A stretch of DNA of 22,970 nucleotides from G963674505 sp964575975 (lineage in GTDB: Bacteria > Desulfobacterota > Desulfobacteria > Desulfobacterales > SKZT01): assembly GCA_964575975.1 (NCBI GenBank), contig CAZNTU010000085.1, positions 1 through 22,970 on the forward strand. The letters run 5' to 3'. A program made the translations under genes and the position numbers. Positions within the stretch are counted from its first letter, which is position 1; each line of letters begins with the position of its first letter. Below, in pieces: positions 15,095 to 22,373 of this stretch. Below the pieces are notes generated by a model. It was given only the letters and a program-made list of their open reading frames with translations. It ran no database searches and was not told where the DNA came from.

Positions 15095-15685
15095 ATGGGA
15101 AAAAAAATGTTCTTCTTTATCTTCGTATCCTCATTATCGATGTTGCAACCATTCTATATTTTCGCTCAAAATTCGGAAAACGCCGAGAAAAGGACAAATC
15201 CCGCATATCGCATAGGAAGCGGCGATATTCTGAAAATCGTCACTTGGAAGGAACCCGGCCTGACTCTGGAACACACGCTTGTCAGATCGGACGGCAATAT
15301 CACTTTCCCCTTGCTTTACGACGTCGATGCAGATGGATCGACGCCGTTGGAACTTTCCCGAAAAATAGAGGGTGGCTTGAAGGAATTCGTTGAGGCCCCT
15401 TACGTTACCGTCGAGGTCGTAGAACCCCAAAGCAAGAAATTCTATGTTCTCGGCGAGGTGGCCAAAACCGGCGAATATCCATTGTTCAAGGAACTGACTG
15501 TTTTGCAGGCTTTCGCCATCGCGGGGGGGTTCACGGAATGGGCCAGCAAGAAAGAAATCCTGCTGTTGAGAAAAATCGACGGAAAAGAAAAGTTCTTCCG
15601 CGTGAACTACAAGGAGATGGTAAACGGCGAAGATATTCAACAAAACTTGATCTTGGAACCCAACGACACGATAATCGTTCCCTGA
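15095..15685 (+). CDS. PEP-CTERM-type polysaccharide export protein (short Wza-like)
   Basis: A 196-residue exported protein of the Poly_export/SLBB family. A signal peptide covers residues 1-24 (MGKKMFFFIFVSSLSMLQPF, cleavage near FAQ). The Poly_export domain begins at YRIGSGDILKIVTWKEPGL (38-56) and runs through SDGNITFPLL to PYVTVEV. An SLBB domain follows (FYVLGEVAKTGEYPL, then LTVLQAFAIAGGF). At half the length of E. coli Wza it lacks the second SLBB and C-terminal helix that forms the outer-membrane pore. This is typical of PEP-CTERM loci, where a separate barrel is probably used. Unlike Wza it has no lipobox cysteine. The ATG at 15095 follows AAGGGAGAG; the frame is open to 15032. First gene of the EPS cluster. 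Confidence 0.92.
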   Translation: MGKKMFFFIFVSSLSMLQPFYIFAQNSENAEKRTNPAYRIGSGDILKIVTWKEPGLTLEHTLVRSDGNITFPLLYDVDADGSTPLELSRKIEGGLKEFVEAPYVTVEVVEPQSKKFYVLGEVAKTGEYPLFKELTVLQAFAIAGGFTEWASKKEILLLRKIDGKEKFFRVNYKEMVNGEDIQQNLILEPNDTIIVP

Positions 15686-15792
15686 CCGTTCGTATCGTAC
15701 CCGCCGCGATAGCCTTCGGGATCGGGCTTACGAAAAAGCCGCTCTTCCGGAATCCCGTGTTCGCGCCAACAATTAAAACCGGGAGTTGAAAG

Positions 15793-17142
15793 ATGAAGCG
15801 AATTCTTTTGTACGCAACGTTGGCCATAATGCTGCAAATCTGCGAATCATACTCGGCGTCGGTCACATTGTCGCCGCAATTTTCATCCAAAGCGACCTAT
15901 ACGGACAATTTGTTTCTGTCGGAGGAAGACGAGATCGACGAATTCATTACCACGATATCGGTCGGCTTGAAAGCGTCCATTCTGGAAAAGACAAGGGGTT
16001 TGGAATTTAGTTACAGGCCGGAATATTCGATATACGACAAATACGACGATAAGAACACCCTTCGGCACGACGCGGCCTTGATTGCCTGGAACGATTTCGA
16101 CAAGTACACCAGGCTCCAGTTCGTCAACAGGTTTTTATTGACCGAGGATCCTCTCGGAGAGGACGACCTGGTCAGAGACGATCAAATTGTCGTTCCCGGA
16201 GATTACACGAATCGGACTTCAAGGGAAAAATATTACAGGAACACCTCCATCTTGAGTTTCACCCGGCGCTTCGGGAAAAACGATCTGTTCAGGGCGGGAT
16301 TCATATACAGCTTTTTGGAAAACGACGATCCGACCGTGGACGACAATAGAAGGTACGAGCCGTCGGCGGGGTTGACCTACATGTTCGCCGACAATTACGG
16401 TTTGGATGCAAGCGGGGCCTATACCAGGGGAAAATTCGACAAAAACTCGCAATTGGAGGATACGGTTTCGGACGACTTCGAAAACTGGCGGGGTGCGTTC
16501 AGAGTAATCGGCCTGTTGACAAAGCACAGCACGTGGTTTGTGGAATACAATCACACCTACAGGGATTACGACGAAGAAAGGGAGACGCTTTCGAATCGGG
16601 ACTACCAACTGTATCATCCATTGGCGGGATACGAGTACGAGCACAAGGACGATTTGAGGGCGAGCATAGCCTTCGGTTATTTTTACCAGGACGTGGACGG
16701 GGGGGAGAATCGCGATGGCCTGTCCGTCACGACCGACATACGAAAGGATTGGCGTTTTAAAAGAGGCCTCGTCGGCTTTCGGGCGAATTCCGGTCTCGAC
16801 CAGGACGAATTCAGCGCGCAACGTATTGGGCTGAGACACTATGTTTCGCTTGGCGTCTCCGCACTGTACCATTTCTACAAGGAGCTTTCGGGCGGCATTT
16901 TCGGCGAGGGAAGGTATTCGGATGCAATAGGGGACGGGGACAGCTCCGTCGAAGAGCAGGTACGGTATTCCGCAGGCGCGGGTCTGACCTACAACGCGTT
17001 TCGTTGGATGGCGCTCGACTTGAGTTACCGGTTCAGCCGGTTCGACTCCGACAGCGACGACGAGTCGGACGGGGACGAATATACCGAAAATCGCGTGGTT
17101 TTCTCCATCACGCTAAGGCCCGATTCTCCTTGGCGGATGTGA
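15793..17142 (+). CDS. Outer-membrane beta-barrel protein (BBP2/EpsL-like), EPS associated
   Basis: A 449-residue outer-membrane protein. A signal peptide spans about 1-22 (MKRILLYATLAIMLQICESY). The rest is a run of alternating aromatic/hydrophobic and polar residues with many Asp/Glu/Tyr, as in barrel strands. Examples are ATYTDNLFLSEED, FSYRPEYSIYDKYDDKNT, and the final strand RVVFSITLRPDSPW. The early TDNLFLS motif and overall length fit the putative beta-barrel porin 2 family found in PEP-CTERM/EPS loci. It probably provides the outer-membrane passage for the polymer that the short export protein cannot form alone. It begins 107 bases after the export gene, behind GGGAG. Acidic surface loops are very pronounced. 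Confidence 0.85.
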   Translation: MKRILLYATLAIMLQICESYSASVTLSPQFSSKATYTDNLFLSEEDEIDEFITTISVGLKASILEKTRGLEFSYRPEYSIYDKYDDKNTLRHDAALIAWNDFDKYTRLQFVNRFLLTEDPLGEDDLVRDDQIVVPGDYTNRTSREKYYRNTSILSFTRRFGKNDLFRAGFIYSFLENDDPTVDDNRRYEPSAGLTYMFADNYGLDASGAYTRGKFDKNSQLEDTVSDDFENWRGAFRVIGLLTKHSTWFVEYNHTYRDYDEERETLSNRDYQLYHPLAGYEYEHKDDLRASIAFGYFYQDVDGGENRDGLSVTTDIRKDWRFKRGLVGFRANSGLDQDEFSAQRIGLRHYVSLGVSALYHFYKELSGGIFGEGRYSDAIGDGDSSVEEQVRYSAGAGLTYNAFRWMALDLSYRFSRFDSDSDDESDGDEYTENRVVFSITLRPDSPWRM

Positions 17143-17244
17143 TTCGAATGTCCATGCGCCGGAAGAAGTCCGCGAAAGACCTTAGACTCCAATTAGTCGG
17201 CAACAATCCATTGCAAGAGACATCAAGAACTTTCTGGTGAAAAA

Positions 17245-18252
17245 ATGTATATCGATTTTTACGGTTTTTCTCAAAAGCCGTTCGACGTGACGTGCAATCC
17301 TCGCTTCTTGTATTTGACATCGGAACACAAGGAAACTCTCGCGTCGCTGCTGTACGGGATACAGGAACGGCGGGGGATCATGGCATTGATAGGAGAAGTC
17401 GGGACCGGAAAAACTACGATGCTGAGAGCGGCCATGCAGAACTTGGGACCTTCGGCTAAAATAGCATTCATCTTCAATACGACGGACGATTTCGAAGATC
17501 TTTTGGAAATGGCCCTCGACGATTTAGGCATTCTCGGCGATCCTTCGAAGCTTTCGAAATCGGGAAAATCGATCAAGTTGAGAAAATATGCCGAGTTCGA
17601 AGCGAAGAGGGGATGCAGGGTGGTGCTGATCATCGACGAAGCGCAGAATTTGAGCTTCGAAAGCCTTGAAAATTGGAGGCTTCTTTCCAATCTGGAGACA
17701 GTGGACGGAAAGCTGATCCAGATTGTATTGTCAGGGCAACCGGAGCTGGAAAACAAATTGAGGGACTATCGCCTAAGGCAACTCGCCCAAAGAATAGGGG
17801 TGAAACGCTATATCGGGGCGTTGGGCAAAAACGACACGGTCAAGTACGTGAATCATCGATTGAAGGTAGTCGGAGGAAGGAACGTTTTCGACGAAGAAAG
17901 TCTGTCCCTGATTTGGAGTTTCTCTTCCGGAATCCCCCGAAAGATCAACATCCTTTGCGACAACGCTCTCTTGATCGGTTTTGCCATGCAGTCGAAAACA
18001 ATTACAAAGGATATCGTCAAGGAAGCCATTGACGATGCAAACCAAAGTCCCTGCGCGCAGGTCGCAGGGGAAACAGAACAATTCGGGGGGGTCGAATTTC
18101 GAATGCATCGGTCGGCGGAAGAAGAGGACGGCGCCGATTCGGTCGGCACCGGCTTCGAATCCACAGGCAAATATTCGATCGCATTCGCCGTCATCTTGAT
18201 TGCCTGTATTCTCGGGGTTCTCGGTTTCTTTCTGATTGAACCTATTTTTTGA
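17245..18252 (+). CDS. PEP-CTERM-type secretion ATPase (ExeA-like AAA ATPase)
   Basis: A 335-residue AAA ATPase of the ExeA/GspA type found in PEP-CTERM EPS loci. The family-typical start MYIDFYGFSQKPFDVTCNPR is followed by Walker A GEVGTGKTT (50-58), Walker B VVLIIDEAQNL (126-136), a sensor-like LSGQPEL (162-168) and the GIPRKINILCDNALL helix (229-243). After residue 270 comes a low-complexity acidic linker, then one C-terminal transmembrane helix (about 311-332, IAFAVILIACILGVLGFFLI). The ATPase therefore faces the cytoplasm and is tethered to the inner membrane. Its exact role in EPS assembly is not established. It starts 102 bases after the barrel gene; the start has only a weak GGTG. Confidence 0.92.
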   Translation: MYIDFYGFSQKPFDVTCNPRFLYLTSEHKETLASLLYGIQERRGIMALIGEVGTGKTTMLRAAMQNLGPSAKIAFIFNTTDDFEDLLEMALDDLGILGDPSKLSKSGKSIKLRKYAEFEAKRGCRVVLIIDEAQNLSFESLENWRLLSNLETVDGKLIQIVLSGQPELENKLRDYRLRQLAQRIGVKRYIGALGKNDTVKYVNHRLKVVGGRNVFDEESLSLIWSFSSGIPRKINILCDNALLIGFAMQSKTITKDIVKEAIDDANQSPCAQVAGETEQFGGVEFRMHRSAEEEDGADSVGTGFESTGKYSIAFAVILIACILGVLGFFLIEPIF

Positions 18253-18349
18253 ACAGGCGAAAAGACGAACGCGAAAGCCAGCCACGTCTTTTCGCCGAAC
18301 TCCTTGTGACATTAAACGGGATGTTTTTAGTACAGAGGACATTGAAGTC

Positions 18350-18985
18350 ATGGAGCATCGATTGTTTGTAATAGGCCAACTTAACTTGCAGAACCAATTG
18401 CTGAAGGAATACCTGGAAAAAAAATTGAACATGGATTGCGTTTTTTGCCCTGAATTCGACAATCCGAAGATTATAAAAAGCGAACCGAGGTCGACCGCTT
18501 TGATTCTATGGGATTGTCACAACAATTCGCTTCCATCCTTTTTCAAGAATTTGGAAGTATTTCGGAATAAGATCGGAAGCAGTTATTTCGCCCTGTTCAA
18601 TTTCGGATCGGATTCGCTGGTTTGCAAGGAAGTTTTGGAAAGAGGCATCCGCGGCATCTTTTTCAAGAACGATCCTCCCGATCTGATCGTCAAGGGCATC
18701 GACGCCTTGCTCTGCGGAGAGTTGTGGTTCCCCAGGGACCTGATGTGCCGTTTTTTGCTCGAAGCCTCCCCGGGCCGTCGGAAACCTGTCACGGGAAACG
18801 TCAGTTTAAGCTTCAGAGAAAAGGAAATACTAAGCCACATTGCCATCGGCATGACTAACGGCGAGATCGCGGAAAATCTCTGCATCAGCGTGCATACGGT
18901 GAAAACCCACCTGTACAATATTTTCAAGAAAATAGAGGTGCCCAATCGCCTCCAAGCCGCCTTGTGGGCGGCCAAGAATCTTTAG
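18350..18985 (+). CDS. CsgD-like LuxR family transcriptional regulator
   Basis: A 211-residue DNA-binding regulator. The C-terminal LuxR helix-turn-helix (about 152-211: SLSFREKEILSHIAIGMTNG, ENLCISVHTVKTHLYNIFKK, then a tail ending in AALWAAKNL) closely resembles CsgD, the E. coli activator of curli and cellulose. The N-terminal half is a degenerate receiver-like domain whose ALILWDCHNN (D55) and GELWFPRDL segments also follow the CsgD pattern. It lacks the usual acidic DD pair near the N-terminus, so normal phosphorylation is doubtful. I chose the ATG at 18350; the frame is open to 18236 over unlikely sequence overlapping the ATPase end. Located inside the EPS cluster, it probably controls matrix genes; that is inference. 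Confidence 0.88.
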   Translation: MEHRLFVIGQLNLQNQLLKEYLEKKLNMDCVFCPEFDNPKIIKSEPRSTALILWDCHNNSLPSFFKNLEVFRNKIGSSYFALFNFGSDSLVCKEVLERGIRGIFFKNDPPDLIVKGIDALLCGELWFPRDLMCRFLLEASPGRRKPVTGNVSLSFREKEILSHIAIGMTNGEIAENLCISVHTVKTHLYNIFKKIEVPNRLQAALWAAKNL

Positions 18986-19094
18986 GTTCCAATTTCCTTC
19001 AAAGACATGGTCGCGCGGACGACAATTCCATATTCTCGACCGTCGGATTTCAGGAACCTTGGAAATATTTTAAACCGTTAGAGAATGGAAAAAC

Positions 19095-19439
19095 ATGGCC
19101 GTGGAAAATAGACGAGCGATGGAGCGCTTCAATTTAAATCTTCTGTCCTTTGTCAGGGTGGAAAACAAAGAAAGCGAGCATGAAACACCGAATTTCATGA
19201 TCGCGGTAAATATCTGTTCGGACGGCGCATTCTTAAAAACCGACAAACCTTTGGCTGTAAATACTAGAGTTCAGGTCGATTTTTTTTTGATTATCAACGG
19301 GATCAAACCCGAAACGAATAAAAAAATGTCCCTTGTGGAAGTTTCCGGCAGGGTCATCCGGCTGGAAAAAAAGGGGATGGCGGTCAAGTTCGACAAGAAT
19401 TATCGTATTTGGCCGTTGTCGATAGACGAGAACGAATAA
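19095..19439 (+). CDS. PilZ domain protein with altered second motif
   Basis: A 114-residue single-domain protein of the PilZ type, a family that binds cyclic di-GMP. The first motif RxxxR is present as RAMER (R7, R11) followed by F12. The second motif, normally D/NxSxxG, reads NICSDG (N39 to G44), with Cys at the Ser position and Ser one place later. Binding may thus be altered. The remaining strands (VSGRVIRLEKKGMAVKF) fit the PilZ barrel. It begins 109 bases after the CsgD-like gene and is followed by a 281-base gap. It may make export or sugar transfer respond to cyclic di-GMP. Confidence 0.8.
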   Translation: MAVENRRAMERFNLNLLSFVRVENKESEHETPNFMIAVNICSDGAFLKTDKPLAVNTRVQVDFFLIINGIKPETNKKMSLVEVSGRVIRLEKKGMAVKFDKNYRIWPLSIDENE

Positions 19440-19720
19440 TAAAATCCATGTTCATGGATGAACGTACGAGATAGATGCAGTTTGGCTTATTGGTTAAAGA
19501 TTCTTTTCGGTGCGGAAATAAAGGCTTGCCAAGATGAGGTTGCATCCTGGAAGCGCTTTTATTCTTCGCCGCAATTCCTCCTTTTACTCTTAAAGGTTGT
19601 TTTCCCTATGATCGTCAAATGCAAAAAGAGCCCGCTCATGATCGTCGTGGACATTTTTGCGATCAGTTCGTTTTCAAGGGCAAACACGGTATCAAGCCTG
19701 AGTAGAAGGAGGACTATGGC
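19440..19720. promoter_or_regulatory. Intergenic region with 16-base inverted repeat upstream of sugar transferase
   Basis: Right after the PilZ stop is ATCCATG-TT-CATGGAT (19444-19459), a perfect 7+2+7 inverted repeat. Its loop is too tight for a good hairpin and it has no T-run, so it looks more like a protein-binding site than a terminator. A 95-codon frame (19458-19745) opens here but overlaps the transferase start and shows no coding signs beyond one hydrophobic run. The region ends with AAGGAGG at 19707-19713 serving the transferase ATG at 19721. Confidence 0.4.
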
Positions 19721-21712
19721 ATGTTTATTCCATTTTTTGGAGTAAATAAAAAATCAAGCAAGAAAAGCAAAAGCCGTCAAGTTTTCGATTCTTCGTTACT
19801 CGAAGGAAACGTCTGTTTTCTGCCGGAGGAAAAATTTCTCGGGGCTCTCGGTTCCGAACGCGAGAGGGCCAAAAGATCCGGCAGAAAATTCGTTTTCATG
19901 ACTCTGAAAGTCGAACGGATTGTCGGGGACGAGGATTTTGTAGAAACAGTCAAAGGTTTGATTGAGCAGTTGAAAAGAACCATCAGAAATATCGATATCG
20001 CCGGATGGTACAGGGATGGTTTGGTAATCGGCGTGATTTTCACGGAAATCAACGATTTCGACGCCGAATATTCGGTAAAAAGGCTGAACCAGAAGATTGC
20101 CGACGGCTTGAGCGAGATATTGGCTCCGGAACAACTCGCCCGAGTAGAATTGTGCTTCGCTATAGTCCCCGAAATGGAAAAAAACATGCTTTCCGGTTTC
20201 CTGGATTACGGCGAGTCTTTCACCGACATCGAAAAACAACGATACGCGGACTCGGGAAGGATCAACGAGGATTCGTCCGAATATTCGGACGATCAAAGCC
20301 TTGTCGACGTAAAAAACGAGGCTTCCATTGCACACGGAGTTTCCGACGTCTTTTCGAGGCAGAAACTGTTGTTGCTCCTCGGAGACACTTTCCTTGTTTC
20401 CGGAGTGACGATTCTTAGCGCATGGCTTCGCTTCGGAAGCCTTTTGGAAATTCCAGGCGGATACACGGGGGCGTTTTTTTTGAGCGTATTGTTCTATGTC
20501 TGCGCTTTCTATATCTTCGATCTTTACAACCTGGGAAGGGCTTTCGAAACACGGGACACGTTTTTGAGGACCGTTTTGTCCGTATTCATCGGAAGCGTAC
20601 TGGCGTCTTCCTCCTTCTATCTTATTCCCCAGTGGCAATTGGGCCGAGGAGTGTTTTTTTTCCAGACGGTCTTTCTTACGGGGTTCGTGTCCGCATGGAG
20701 AGTGACGTATGGAAGATTGTTCCAAAAAAACATGCCGAAAGTCGGGGCTCTGATTCTGGGGTCCGGAAAAAAGAGCAAGGCTATTTTCCGACTGTTGAGC
20801 AGTCCCTTGTCTCCGTACGACATCAAAGGCTTCCTGATCGACAGACTGTCCCGAAAGGATTCCACGCTCGATTCCGGCTGCGTCCTGGGCACGATAGACC
20901 AGTTGGACAAGATCACCGAAAAAATATGGATCAAGGCGGCCATACTCGCGACTTCCGGAAACGCCTCCCCGGATTTGGTCCGCAAGATACTCGACGCCCG
21001 CCTCCAAGGTCTGGAGGTGGTGGAGATGCCTACGGTCTACGAACGTCTGACCGGTCGCGTCCCGGTGCGTTACATAGAAGACCGGTGGCTTCTGTTCGCG
21101 GACGGTTTCTATCTTATTTCCAAGGAATATCTCCAGAAATTGAAACGTTTGATCGACATGTTCCTTTCGGCCTTTGTGCTCTTGTTCTGTTCGCCCTTGA
21201 TGGCGATTACCGCGCTCGCGATCCGTGCCGATTCCCCCGGGCCGGTTTTCTACAGGCAGGACAGGGTCGGCAAAGCCGGAAAGATATTCAAGGTGATCAA
21301 GTTTCGTTCCATGCGTTCGGACGCCGAGAAGCAGGGCGCCAAATGGGCGCAAAAGGACGACGACCGCGTCACGAGAGTCGGATTCTGGATACGCAAATTC
21401 CGGGTGGACGAACTGCCCCAGCTATGGAATGTTTTCAAGGGCGAAATGACCTTGATCGGTCCTCGGCCCGAAAGGCCGGAATTCGTAAAGGATTTGGAGA
21501 AAATAATCCCGTACTATGGAGTGCGCCATGCCGTCACCCCCGGAATCACAGGATGGGCCCAAGTCAACTACCCGTACGGCGCCAGCGTCGAGGACGCGCT
21601 TCACAAGCTGGAATACGACCTTTTCTATATCAAGAACATGTCCTTGCTGCTCGATTTCAAAATCGCGATGAAAACCATTGGCGTCGTCCTGTTGGGGTCG
21701 GGAGCGCGGTGA
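19721..21712 (+). CDS. EPS polyprenyl-phosphate sugar transferase with N-terminal GGDEF-like domain (EpsB_2 type)
   Basis: A 663-residue initiating glycosyltransferase that loads the first sugar phosphate onto undecaprenyl phosphate at the inner membrane. Residues about 38-150 form an extra cytoplasmic domain resembling a GGDEF fold, with SERERAKRSGRKFVFMTLKV at the start. Where GGDEF should follow, it has IAGWYRDGLVIGVIF, so it cannot make cyclic di-GMP. An acidic linker (about 165-200) leads to four transmembrane helices (215-330), a Rossmann-like CoA-binding-type domain (340-455), and the catalytic bacterial sugar transferase domain. This last part holds a helix at 473-498, IKFRSMRSDA (526), DELPQLWNVFKGEMTLIGPR (563) and PGITGWAQVN (607). 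The ATG at 19721 follows AAGGAGG. EpsI starts 4 bases after the stop. Confidence 0.93.
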   Translation: MFIPFFGVNKKSSKKSKSRQVFDSSLLEGNVCFLPEEKFLGALGSERERAKRSGRKFVFMTLKVERIVGDEDFVETVKGLIEQLKRTIRNIDIAGWYRDGLVIGVIFTEINDFDAEYSVKRLNQKIADGLSEILAPEQLARVELCFAIVPEMEKNMLSGFLDYGESFTDIEKQRYADSGRINEDSSEYSDDQSLVDVKNEASIAHGVSDVFSRQKLLLLLGDTFLVSGVTILSAWLRFGSLLEIPGGYTGAFFLSVLFYVCAFYIFDLYNLGRAFETRDTFLRTVLSVFIGSVLASSSFYLIPQWQLGRGVFFFQTVFLTGFVSAWRVTYGRLFQKNMPKVGALILGSGKKSKAIFRLLSSPLSPYDIKGFLIDRLSRKDSTLDSGCVLGTIDQLDKITEKIWIKAAILATSGNASPDLVRKILDARLQGLEVVEMPTVYERLTGRVPVRYIEDRWLLFADGFYLISKEYLQKLKRLIDMFLSAFVLLFCSPLMAITALAIRADSPGPVFYRQDRVGKAGKIFKVIKFRSMRSDAEKQGAKWAQKDDDRVTRVGFWIRKFRVDELPQLWNVFKGEMTLIGPRPERPEFVKDLEKIIPYYGVRHAVTPGITGWAQVNYPYGASVEDALHKLEYDLFYIKNMSLLLDFKIAMKTIGVVLLGSGAR

Positions 21713-21716
21713 AAAA

Positions 21717-22373
21717 ATGCGAGGTTTCGAACGTATGCGTTTCAACTCCATAATCGCTTCGGCGATAATGATCCTGACCGCCTTGAGCATTGGCTCCTTG
21801 AACGAAGCCAAGGATGTTCCGATAAAAAAGCCGTTGTCGGAATTTCCGGTGCGGGTGGGCGAATGGTCAGGCACTACAGGTCGGTTCGATCCGGAAATTT
21901 ACGAAAAACTGGGCGTCGACGATTCCATATTGTGCGATTTCCGGAATCCGAATGGCGGACTGGTCAATTTGTACGTCGGGTTTTACGGAAGTCAAAGGGA
22001 GGGCGATCTGATTCACTCGCCGAAAAACTGCATGCCGGGCGCGGGTTGGAAAATAACGCGCGCCGAAATCGAAGACGTTCTCGTTCCAGGTCCTCGAACC
22101 CAGAAAATAAAAGCCGTAAAACTTCGCCTGGAAAAGGAAGGTTCGGTTACCATTATGCTTTACTGGTTCCAATCCAGGGGGAGGTTTATCGCGTCGGAAT
22201 ACGGCCAGAAACTCTATCTTGTTCTGGATTCGATGCTTAAACACAGAACGGACGGCTCTTTCGTGCGTCTCGTAGCGCCCGTCGCCGATGGAGACGAGAG
22301 AAAGGCGCTCGAAAACGCGAAAAATTTCGCGGCAATGATCATACCGATTCTGAACGAGCATTTGCCGTCTTGA
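21717..22373 (+). CDS. epsI: EpsI family protein (exosortase-associated, DUF3485)
   Basis: A 218-residue protein with an N-terminal signal/anchor (about 9-25, FNSIIASAIMILTALSI) and a periplasmic EpsI domain. Family hallmarks are FPVRVGEWSG, VNLYVGFYGSQREGDLIHSP and the NCMPGAGWKI motif near residue 105. EpsI is found next to, or fused to, exosortases in PEP-CTERM loci; its biochemical role is not settled. I start it at the ATG at 21717, 4 bases after the sugar transferase stop; an ATG at 21735 is also possible. Its TGA overlaps the TTG of the next gene, so the three genes are translationally coupled. The exosortase itself is not fused here nor elsewhere in the window. Confidence 0.92.
   Translation: MRGFERMRFNSIIASAIMILTALSIGSLNEAKDVPIKKPLSEFPVRVGEWSGTTGRFDPEIYEKLGVDDSILCDFRNPNGGLVNLYVGFYGSQREGDLIHSPKNCMPGAGWKITRAEIEDVLVPGPRTQKIKAVKLRLEKEGSVTIMLYWFQSRGRFIASEYGQKLYLVLDSMLKHRTDGSFVRLVAPVADGDERKALENAKNFAAMIIPILNEHLPS

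Noticed and set aside
19458..19745. 95-codon frame between PilZ and sugar transferase.
   Set aside because: It overlaps the transferase start, has no proper ribosome binding site and contains one hydrophobic run only.
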